From contig CALLAG010000381.1 of the NCBI GenBank assembly GCA_938002705.1, positions 1-7,415 on the forward strand: a DNA stretch of 7,415 nucleotides. Reading direction: 5' to 3'. The first letter of the stretch is position 1; every line of letters begins with the position of its first letter. The position numbers were made by a program, and so were the translations under genes. Below the pieces are notes generated by a model. That model did not search any database and was not told where the DNA came from. It saw only the letters and a program-made list of their open reading frames with translations. Source of the stretch: an uncultured Saprospiraceae bacterium (GTDB lineage Bacteria > Bacteroidota > Bacteroidia > Chitinophagales > Saprospiraceae). Shown piece after piece: positions 1-6,021 of this stretch.

Positions 1-290
1 GCTGTCAGTGGAGATAAGTGTGGCTTCCAAGATGTCAGAAAATAAACCCCTGCACTTCCAAGTGCTCCTATCATCATGAGCATGCGACTCGGCATCTGAT
101 AACTCACAAATGATATAGCCAACATAATCATAGTCAATATAAGCGTCTTAGTGACAGCTCCTGATACAGTCATATGTTGAAATGTTTCTATAAGTGGGCC
201 TCCATTTCTTTTCTTATCCCTATCCAATGTTATAGTCTTAGCTACAGCTTTCTTGTTAAGCATTGGATTATTAGATTTCAATATTTTCAT
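1..290 (-). CDS. Bax inhibitor-1/YccA-like membrane protein, 5' part (cut by left edge)
   Basis: The reading frame opens with ATG at 290-288 and stays open to the window edge, giving 96 whole codons plus two bases. The N-terminus (MKILKSNNPM...) and the segment around residues 40-49 (MTVSGAVTKT), followed by hydrophobic stretches at about 50-63 and 70-86, match my memory of the bacterial Bax inhibitor-1-like (YccA/TMBIM-type) family, multi-pass inner-membrane proteins usually with about seven helices and 230-250 residues. Only the cytoplasmic N-terminus and the first two helices are visible. The start lies 4 nt after the stop of the M48 protease gene, so the two are co-transcribed. E. coli YccA is known to modulate FtsH, so sitting behind a membrane protease fits quality control, but that link is inference. 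An internal ATG at 263-261 is a less likely start because it would remove the conserved SNNP segment. Confidence 0.8.
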   Translation of the reverse strand, partial: MKILKSNNPMLNKKAVAKTITLDRDKKRNGGPLIETFQHMTVSGAVTKTLILTMIMLAISFVSYQMPSRMLMMIGALGSAGVYFLTSWKPHLSPLT

Positions 291-294
291 TCTA

Positions 295-1164
295 TTAATT
301 TAAGTTTAATTCTTTTTGATACTTTTCTATCGACTCCATTATCTTTTCTCTTCTATTATCTGGACTTGGATGCGTAGACTGAAATTCTGGAGTTTTACTC
401 CCGCCAGAAGCCTCTTCCAGTATATCCATAACATCTATAAGCTTAGTAGGATCATATCCTGCCTCCATCATTAATCTTACGCCCCAGTCATCTGATTCCA
501 GTTCGTCATCTCTACCATATTTCATACTTGTATATTGCCCTATGACATTAGCAACTTGCATCATAGAATGATCACCACCTGAACCTATCATAACACTCTG
601 GATCAAGCCTTGTATGAATCCAGACTTAGCCATACGCTGAGCTCCATGCCTTTGTATAACATGTCCTATTTCATGACCCATTACACCAGCTAATTGATCT
701 TCATTTTCTAACCTACCGAATAATGCTGCCGTAATAAAGCACTGACCTCCAGGCAAAGCAAATGCATTGACAGTTCGCTCATCTGCTAACAAATGAAAAT
801 CGTATGGATAACCAGAATGCTTAGCGACACTGCTATTAACTAATCGCTCCCCTACTCTATCTACTAATTCTTGGGCAGCCTGATCCGGATGTAGTCCTCC
901 ATGCTGAGCAGCCATCTGTGGAGCAGATTGTAATCCTAATGCAACCTCTTCTTCTGGTGTCCACTGGACCCGCTGTGCTTCTCCAGTGATCGGATTGACC
1001 TGTGTATTAGTAAAGTACTTAAACGCTTGATATGAGGCCATTAAGAGACCTATTATGAGAAATAACTTGAATCTTCCAGTACCTGCTCCTCTTCCTTGTC
1101 TGCTGTAAGGATCTCCAGTCCCTCCATAATGTCGCCTCCCTCTTTGTTGTGGTCTACCGAACAT
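295..1164 (-). CDS. Membrane-anchored M48-family zinc metalloprotease
   Basis: This 289-residue protein has the full M48 catalytic signature: HEIGH at residues 164-168 (zinc ligands H164 and H168, catalytic E165) and ELESD at 221-225, whose first Glu is the expected third zinc ligand. It also has the family's NAFALPGG segment (133-140) and a C-terminal STHPSPDNR motif (263-271). Residues 1-32 are rich in Gly and Arg with no signal peptide. A single hydrophobic helix at about 33-49 follows, so by the positive-inside rule the N-terminus should be cytoplasmic and the protease periplasmic. There is no lipobox, unlike BepA/LoiP-type lipoprotein M48 enzymes, and no TPR domain. The likely job is degrading misfolded membrane or envelope proteins; the substrate is unknown. 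It starts 5 nt after the small membrane-protein gene and ends 4 nt before the Bax-inhibitor-like gene. Confidence 0.9.
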   Translation of the reverse strand: MFGRPQQRGRRHYGGTGDPYSRQGRGAGTGRFKLFLIIGLLMASYQAFKYFTNTQVNPITGEAQRVQWTPEEEVALGLQSAPQMAAQHGGLHPDQAAQELVDRVGERLVNSSVAKHSGYPYDFHLLADERTVNAFALPGGQCFITAALFGRLENEDQLAGVMGHEIGHVIQRHGAQRMAKSGFIQGLIQSVMIGSGGDHSMMQVANVIGQYTSMKYGRDDELESDDWGVRLMMEAGYDPTKLIDVMDILEEASGGSKTPEFQSTHPSPDNRREKIMESIEKYQKELNLN

Positions 1165-1169
1165 AACGA

Positions 1170-1433
1170 TTATATAAAATGTCTAATTAATAAATAAAGA
1201 AAGTATATAAATGCTAATCTTATAGAGTAGTCAATGTCTGGAATTACTTTGATAAAATAACAGATGATTAGTATAGGAATACATGCTATAGCAACCGCTA
1301 TTAATGGAATAACAATGATATCTAACAGAAACATGGGAATACTATCAGAAATGCTATAAGGGTACACAATAGCTTGTATAACCATCATCAGTATCAACAA
1401 CAACCAGCTACTCCATTCCGTTCTAAAATCCAT
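1170..1433 (-). CDS. Small three-helix membrane protein, unknown function
   Basis: I do not recognise this 87-residue protein. It is almost wholly hydrophobic, with predicted helices at about residues 9-28, 34-62 (perhaps a long or kinked helix with prolines at 43 and 53) and 70-84. Short polar links lie between them (SISDS near 27-31, DIDYS near 66-70). The N-terminus MDFRTEWSSW is compatible with an interfacial segment, and there is no cleavable signal peptide. Its reality is supported by position: it fills the space between two clear genes, 45 nt after the porin stop and 5 nt before the M48 start, in the same direction. It could be a partner or adaptor of the M48 protease or just an uncharacterised membrane protein; no motif decides this. 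Confidence 0.6.
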   Translation of the reverse strand: MDFRTEWSSWLLLILMMVIQAIVYPYSISDSIPMFLLDIIVIPLIAVAIACIPILIICYFIKVIPDIDYSIRLAFIYFLYLLIRHFI

Positions 1434-1478
1434 AATTATATTGTATAAAAGTCAGAAAATGTAACGTAATATAATGAC

Positions 1479-2972
1479 TTATATCTTATAGCCAACAGTA
1501 ATAGTAAATTTTGACACTTGCGAGTTATTACTCACATTCTGAAGCCTATCTGTATTGAGGATTGTATATGGTATATAATTCTCAGTCGTACTCCTTCTCT
1601 GATATGATCCATCGATAAAGAATCTCTCTCCCCTATAGCCTATACCACCAGAATAGATTTTTCTACTTTCGTCAGTTGTATTTACCTGATTGGGATTAGC
1701 TAATAGGCCCACTCCACCTCTCACTCTCATTTTTTTGTAGACGATTTCTGTACCTATATTGATATTGATTACAGACTGAAGCTCCTCTGATATTTCTGCA
1801 TTGAGTGCATCCTGGAAAGCTTGCTCACCTGGTGCATCGGAGAATGCAGTAAGATTAAACTTGTTAGCACCATAATTAACATACTGCCCATCTACATTAA
1901 GGAAACCCTTGACATCTCCAAAATCTAAAAGACTTCCTATACTACCGGTAATCCTAGCAGGAGTTCTTAACCTATAATCAAATCTACCATCAGGTGACAC
2001 TGACTCTATAGTCTCAGGATCAGCTGTATCAGTAAATGTGTATTGTAATCTTGTATCAAAATTATCGTCTAACTTAATAAAGCTTGGACTTTGATATGCT
2101 ATGCCTAATCTGATGACTCGCTTAATTGTGTATCCTAATCCTGCTTTAAAATTGATTCCAGAACCAGATGTAGACAATCTTTCTGTAAAGCTGAGATTTT
2201 CGAAAAATGGAATGGCATCTGCTGGATCATTTTCAAAATAAGTTTTCTCTTCTTCAAATGATACAAACGGTATCCCTACTGATACACCAAAATTTAAATT
2301 ATTAACAAACTTACCTCCCCATGCGATGACTAATTCATTAATCTGACCAGAACGATTTACTTCCTGACTCTTATTTACAAAATCACTATCAATAAAGTCG
2401 GACTCATAAATACCATCATTATCTAAGTCAAAAATAGCTCCTGACTCCCAGGCTAATCCAGCTTCAAACTGGTCAAACTCTTCAGGATAAAATCCTCCAG
2501 CTAAATCTAAAAATCGTTCTGTAATGGAACCTTGCGTCTGACCATTAAAGGCAAAATTTTGATTAAACGAATTATATTGTTGTAAGCCTATGGCAATATT
2601 ACTAGTTACGAGAGGCCCAGTCACAGGACTGTGGTGGAATACGAGTCCTAAATTTTCTATGTTAGGTTGTGTCGTATGATTAGTTTCTTGGGCCGTAGAT
2701 GATAATAACTGAGAAGCAGTATTACCAGAATTAAAAGATAATGAAAATACTATTTCGCTTGATCTATAATCTCCTAGTCCAGCTGGATTGATAGTCAAAA
2801 CACCAAAATCTCCTCCCATGGCTCCGAATGAACTTCCTGCTCCGATAGCTCTTGCTGTACCACCAGGTATAAGCGTAGAGTACCGTAGAGCATCAGTCAC
2901 TGTCTGAGACAGACCTATGGAGAATAATGCTGACAAGATATATACCGATAATGTGCTTGAGATTAATTTCAT
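1479..2972 (-). CDS. OmpP1/FadL-like outer-membrane beta-barrel protein
   Basis: With ATG at 2972-2970 the protein has 497 residues and a standard signal peptide (hydrophobic 8-21, likely cleavage after LS at 22, mature N-terminus QTVTD). Residues 36-70 (PGGTARAIGAG, then GAMGGDFGVLTINPAGLGDYRSSE) are the N-terminal hatch-like signature seen in Bacteroidota OmpP1/FadL/TodX proteins. The rest alternates short amphipathic strands and polar loops and includes LSTSGSGINFKAGLGY (266-281), typical of the family, ending in strand KFTITVGYKI. FadL-type proteins pass hydrophobic compounds across the outer membrane; the substrate here is unknown. A calcium-loop-like DLDNDG sits at 182-187. The frame extends upstream to a TTG in the loop of a terminator (3056), but that start would bury the signal peptide, so I reject it. 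No clear TAnnTTTG promoter is seen just upstream. Confidence 0.82.
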   Translation of the reverse strand: MKLISSTLSVYILSALFSIGLSQTVTDALRYSTLIPGGTARAIGAGSSFGAMGGDFGVLTINPAGLGDYRSSEIVFSLSFNSGNTASQLLSSTAQETNHTTQPNIENLGLVFHHSPVTGPLVTSNIAIGLQQYNSFNQNFAFNGQTQGSITERFLDLAGGFYPEEFDQFEAGLAWESGAIFDLDNDGIYESDFIDSDFVNKSQEVNRSGQINELVIAWGGKFVNNLNFGVSVGIPFVSFEEEKTYFENDPADAIPFFENLSFTERLSTSGSGINFKAGLGYTIKRVIRLGIAYQSPSFIKLDDNFDTRLQYTFTDTADPETIESVSPDGRFDYRLRTPARITGSIGSLLDFGDVKGFLNVDGQYVNYGANKFNLTAFSDAPGEQAFQDALNAEISEELQSVININIGTEIVYKKMRVRGGVGLLANPNQVNTTDESRKIYSGGIGYRGERFFIDGSYQRRSTTENYIPYTILNTDRLQNVSNNSQVSKFTITVGYKI

Positions 2973-3033
2973 TACAATGATTTTATTAGATATAATTTCA
3001 TCCACAAGAAATGGTTTACTAATTAATAGACAT

Positions 3034-3067
3034 AAAAAAGGCGGACTTTTTTTCAATGTCCGCCTTT
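3034..3067 (-). terminator. Rho-independent terminator of the low-complexity protein gene
   Basis: A perfect 10-bp stem, AAAGGCGGAC at 3037-3046 pairing with GTCCGCCTTT at 3058-3067, with an 11-nt loop. Read on the minus strand it is followed at once by a run of six T (two or three of them shared with the stem). It begins 32 nt after the stop of the gene at 4175-3099. The loop contains the false TTG start of the downstream porin frame, which supports the later ATG. Confidence 0.9.
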
Positions 3068-3098
3068 ATATTACTTATGGTTATTATAATTTCTCATA

Positions 3099-4175
3099 TT
3101 AACCTCTTCTTCTCGGTGAGCTAGAAGAGCTTCGAGTAGAACTACTTCTCGAAGATGATCTTATAGAAGATCCTCTTGACGATGAAGGTGTTGATCTTCT
3201 CGAATTAAATCTTGAAGTATTTCTTTGTGATCTACTGTTATTGATCGTATTTCTTGATGATCTTGTAGTCGTACGAGATGTAGGTCTCGTCGTCGTCTGT
3301 CTTCTTGTAGAAGTACTTGTTCTATTAGACCTTGTGGTTACAGGTGTCCTGTTAGCTCTTGTAGTGCTTCTTGTAGCGCTGAAGTCTCTAGGGCTTGTAG
3401 TTGTTCTTGCCGCTGCGTTATTAGAGTTTCTATTAGATCTTACAGTTTGGTTATCTCTTGGACTCGTTACAGTACCATTAGATCCGAATGTAGATCCAGT
3501 TCTTCTGCTTCCATTATATGTTCCTTTAGGACTTGGCGTATTGTTATTTCTGATAGAATTGTTATTAGAAAATCCTCCGCCTGTCGTCTGAGTAAAACCA
3601 GCTCCGCCTGGACAGTAAGGATTGACACCTCCTATTCTATTGAAGCCACCGCCTCCAAATCCTCCACCGTTAAAGCCACCTCTATTGAAGCCTCCTCCAG
3701 CAAAACCTCTATTAAATCCATTGTTGAACCTATTAAACCTGTTAAAGCCGAAGAAAGGATTGAATGGTGCATTAAAAGCATTGAATCTAGAGTATACATT
3801 AGGATTTGTTACATAAATACCTACGAAAGGATCACCTACAAAAAATGTGTTGTAAGGATTATAAAAATCGTAAGGACTATAGTAGAAACTGTTAGATGCC
3901 CATGAATTCAACCAATTTAACCTAACATTGGATCTTCTATTCCTATTTATTCTATTAGTATAATAGTTGTCCTCATATTCTGACCAGTAGTCAAAATCCT
4001 CGTATGTGTCGTCATCATATGACGCATTGTCATAATCAGCTTCGTCATAGTCATTATCAGTATATTCTACTGAATCGTTATTATCCGGATTATAATATAA
4101 ATCGTCAAACTGTGCTTGAAGACTTACGCTTATTCCAAAGAATAGTACCAGGGTTAATAAACTATATTTTTTCAT
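3099..4175 (-). CDS. Secreted low-complexity protein with acidic, FN/Gly-rich and Arg-rich regions
   Basis: I do not recognise a named family with certainty; I recall Bacteroidota proteins of this type being loosely labelled vitellogenin-like near OmpP1 genes, but cannot verify it. The 358 residues open with a clear signal peptide (MKKYSLLTLVLFFGISVSLQAQ, 1-22; likely cleavage after A21). Residues 24-72 have about 20 Asp/Glu, 11 Tyr and no Lys/Arg. Residues 73-85 turn basic; 86-130 are rich in Tyr, Phe, Asn and Trp and may be the only folded or sticky part. Residues 131-179 hold ten Phe-Asn pairs and Gly runs. Residues 204-358 are a Ser/Thr/Asn tail with 31 Arg, one Lys and two Asp. There is one mature Cys (188). 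It is probably exported and largely disordered; a structural, adhesive or surface-associated role is inference only. It is divergent from proS and has its own terminator. Confidence 0.85.
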   Translation of the reverse strand: MKKYSLLTLVLFFGISVSLQAQFDDLYYNPDNNDSVEYTDNDYDEADYDNASYDDDTYEDFDYWSEYEDNYYTNRINRNRRSNVRLNWLNSWASNSFYYSPYDFYNPYNTFFVGDPFVGIYVTNPNVYSRFNAFNAPFNPFFGFNRFNRFNNGFNRGFAGGGFNRGGFNGGGFGGGGFNRIGGVNPYCPGGAGFTQTTGGGFSNNNSIRNNNTPSPKGTYNGSRRTGSTFGSNGTVTSPRDNQTVRSNRNSNNAAARTTTSPRDFSATRSTTRANRTPVTTRSNRTSTSTRRQTTTRPTSRTTTRSSRNTINNSRSQRNTSRFNSRRSTPSSSRGSSIRSSSRSSSTRSSSSSPRRRG

Positions 4176-4233
4176 ATTTAAAATTTTTAATTTGTTCTTG
4201 TAAGTAAAGCTGAATATGATTGTAATTACATCC

Positions 4234-4260
4234 CTAAATTAACACTTATCTCGTTACCAA
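4234..4260 (-). promoter_or_regulatory. Candidate promoter for the low-complexity secreted protein gene
   Basis: On the minus strand TTG (4260-4258) is followed after 16 nt by TAATTTAG (4241-4234), one mismatch from the Bacteroidota -7 consensus TAnnTTTG. The spacer is slightly shorter than the usual 17-23 nt. Transcription would start about 50 nt before the ATG at 4175. This is the best match in the region, but only a weak one. Confidence 0.3.
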
Positions 4261-4275
4261 GCAGTTAAGAGACCT

Positions 4276-4291
4276 TTAAAGCCAGCTTTAA
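4276..4291. repeat. 16-bp palindrome in the divergent intergenic region
   Basis: TTAAAGC and GCTTTAA flank a central CA, a perfect 7-bp dyad that lies about 15 bp upstream of the candidate promoter of the secreted-protein gene. A second AT-rich dyad follows at 4299-4320 (AATTATG, 8 nt, CATAATT). They may be operators. In AT-rich intergenic DNA such dyads also arise by chance. Confidence 0.35.
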
Positions 4292-4421
4292 CTTAGTTAA
4301 TTATGTTAACAATCATAATTTAACATTCAACTTCTTGAATCTTTATAACATTAAGACGTAAATTTTAGCTTAAGGGTTCACCTTTACCATCTATTATAAG
4401 TTCTTTAACAATTAAGGGCTT

Positions 4422-4452
4422 GCATTAGTCAGTATATTGCTAATGCGCAATA
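4422..4452. repeat. Overlapping inverted repeats upstream of the proS promoter
   Basis: GCATTAG (4422-4428) is the reverse complement of CTAATGC (4440-4446), separated by 11 nt. A second dyad, TATTGC (4435-4440) with GCAATA (4447-4452), overlaps it with a 6-nt centre. They occupy the position where the -33 element of proS would lie, so they could form an operator. Both are seen directly; the role is inference. Confidence 0.45.
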
Positions 4453-4466
4453 AACTCTTAATATCT

Positions 4467-4474
4467 TATTTTTG
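4467..4474 (+). promoter_or_regulatory. Likely proS promoter -7 element
   Basis: TATTTTTG is an exact match to the Bacteroidota -7 consensus TAnnTTTG and lies 57 nt before the proS ATG. No TTG occurs at the expected 17-23 nt upstream; the nearest is at 4437-4439, 27 nt away and inside an inverted repeat. A non-canonical -33 or an activator is possible. The TTG start that would extend proS upstream overlaps this element. Confidence 0.5.
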
Positions 4475-4531
4475 TGTCATTATATAAGAATAAGCTCGTA
4501 TAGGGCTATTAACAAAAAACAACATATAGTT

Positions 4532-5998
4532 ATGGCTAAACAGATTACTCCTAGATCAGAAAACTATTCGCAATGGTATAATGATATAGTCAGAAAAGCA
4601 GGATTAGCTGATAAGTCAGCTGTGAGAGGATGTATGGTTATAAAGCCATTAGGCTATGGTATATGGGAAAATATGAAAGCTCAACTTGATATCATGTTCA
4701 AAGAAACGGGACATGTCAATGCTTACTTTCCTCTATTTATACCTAAGAGTTTTCTAAGTAAGGAGGCGGAGCATGTTGAAGGATTTGCTAAAGAATGTGC
4801 TGTCATAACCCATCATAGACTAATGAATAATCCTGATGGTCCAGGAGTAGTTGTAGATCCTACTGCAAAGCTAGAAGAGGAACTTATTGTAAGACCGACT
4901 TCTGAGACAATTATATGGAATACTTACAAGGACTGGATACAATCGTATAGAGATCTACCTCTTTTGATAAATCAATGGGCTAATGTAGTCAGATGGGAAA
5001 TGCGGACAAGGCCTTTTCTTCGTACCACAGAGTTCCTATGGCAAGAAGGTCATACGGCTCATGCAACAAGTCAAGAGGCTATAGAAGAATCAAAGCTTAT
5101 CCATGAGCTTTATGCACGATTTGCAGAAGACTATATGGCGATGCCAGTCATTAAGGGTGCTAAGACCGCTAATGAAAGATTTGCTGGAGCAGTAGAGACA
5201 TATACCATAGAAGCATTAATGCAAGATGGCAAAGCGCTGCAGGCAGGAACAAGTCATTACTTGGGACAAAATTTTGCTAAAGCCTTCGATGTAACCTATT
5301 CGGATAACAATAATAAAATAGAGCATGTGTGGGCTACTTCATGGGGAGTGTCTACACGACTCATAGGTGGTCTAATTATGACGCATTCAGATGACGAAGG
5401 CTTAGTGATACCACCTAAATTAGCACCCACGCAAGTTGTGATAGTTCCAATACCTAAGCCAAGTGAGGAAATCATTAAAGTAGCTGAGAGCATTACAGAA
5501 AAATTAAAAAATCTTGGGATAAGAGTCAAGATTGATAGAGATGATCAAAAGAGGCCAGGATTTAAATTTGCCCAATACGAGATGGAAGGTGTACCAATAA
5601 GACTGGGTATAGGTAAGAGAGACTTAGAGAAGAATGTCGTTGAAATAGCTCGCCGTGATACTAAAGAAAAATCATCTGTTGATATAGAAGGTATAGAAAA
5701 GTATATAAAAGATCTTCTCGACGAAATCCAAAATAATTTGTTTTCGAAAGCTAAAAAACACAGAGATGAGCACATATCAGTAGCTGAAAGTATGGAGCAA
5801 CTTACTCAAATCTTAGATGAAAAAGGAGGCTTTGTAAAGGCCCTATGGGACGGTACTACCGAAACAGAACTAGCTGTCAAGGATAAAACAAAAGCTACAA
5901 TTAGGTGCATAGATGATGAAAACACATTAGGTACAGGAGTAGATATAATGAGTGGCAAGCCAGCTACACAGACAGTCTTATACGCAAGATCGTACTAA
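4532..5998 (+). CDS. proS: Prolyl-tRNA synthetase, archaeal/eukaryal-type (short form)
   Basis: This class II synthetase charges tRNA-Pro with proline in the cytoplasm. With ATG at 4532 (MAKQITPRSE) it has 488 residues, the usual size of the short ProRS type that lacks the INS editing domain found in E. coli ProRS. The motif 1 region is at about 41-71 (GYGIWENMK...YFPLFIP), RPTSE at 121-125, motif 2 at 154-175 (RWEMRTRPFLR...EFLWQEGHT), and motif 3 at 272-284 with R276 (GVSTRLIGG). The anticodon-binding domain spans about 300-400 (VVIVPIPK to EIARRDT) and the C-terminal domain 401-488 ends in the typical Tyr (LYARSY). Of the zinc-ligand cysteines known from some members of this class, only C459 appears to remain. 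The upstream TTG at 4472 lies in the promoter element and adds 20 unconserved residues, so I reject it. Confidence 0.97.
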   Translation: MAKQITPRSENYSQWYNDIVRKAGLADKSAVRGCMVIKPLGYGIWENMKAQLDIMFKETGHVNAYFPLFIPKSFLSKEAEHVEGFAKECAVITHHRLMNNPDGPGVVVDPTAKLEEELIVRPTSETIIWNTYKDWIQSYRDLPLLINQWANVVRWEMRTRPFLRTTEFLWQEGHTAHATSQEAIEESKLIHELYARFAEDYMAMPVIKGAKTANERFAGAVETYTIEALMQDGKALQAGTSHYLGQNFAKAFDVTYSDNNNKIEHVWATSWGVSTRLIGGLIMTHSDDEGLVIPPKLAPTQVVIVPIPKPSEEIIKVAESITEKLKNLGIRVKIDRDDQKRPGFKFAQYEMEGVPIRLGIGKRDLEKNVVEIARRDTKEKSSVDIEGIEKYIKDLLDEIQNNLFSKAKKHRDEHISVAESMEQLTQILDEKGGFVKALWDGTTETELAVKDKTKATIRCIDDENTLGTGVDIMSGKPATQTVLYARSY

Positions 5999-6021
5999 AA
6001 CACTATAGGCAAGAAACGTAC

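Larger units (their letters stand above)
4176..4531. other. 356-nt divergent intergenic region
   Basis: It holds candidate promoters for the leftward secreted-protein gene and for rightward proS, plus three or four short dyads listed separately. No conserved coding frame, tRNA or riboswitch-like fold was recognised. The bases just before the proS ATG (4511-4523) are A-rich (AACAAAAAACAAC), which is usual for translation starts in Bacteroidota lacking a Shine-Dalgarno site. Confidence 0.6.

Noticed and set aside
174..377. Plus-strand frame across the junction of the Bax-inhibitor-like and M48 genes
   Set aside because: It overlaps two well-supported minus-strand genes and has no recognisable features.
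2973..3056. N-terminal extension of the OmpP1-like protein to a TTG start
   Set aside because: The TTG lies in the loop of a strong terminator, and the extension would place 28 residues before a perfect signal peptide.
3102..3566. CRISPR-like or tandem DNA repeat appearance
   Set aside because: The repeated short words are Arg/Ser/Thr codons in a low-complexity protein, with no constant repeat unit or spacer length.
3241..3905. Plus-strand open frames opposite the low-complexity gene (hydrophobic Leu/Val-rich or Pro-rich products)
   Set aside because: They are antisense echoes of repetitive Arg/Ser/Thr and Gly/Asn/Phe codons, with no promoter and no protein family resemblance.
4472..4531. 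20-residue N-terminal extension of ProRS from a TTG
   Set aside because: The TTG overlaps the -7 promoter element and the extra residues are not typical of ProRS; MAKQITPR is the natural start.
4475..4531. T-box or other tRNA-sensing leader for proS
   Set aside because: The predicted leader is only about 50 nt, with no T-box sequence or terminator, and T-boxes are not typical of Bacteroidota.
5296..5775. Minus-strand frames inside proS
   Set aside because: They lie fully antisense to a highly conserved gene.
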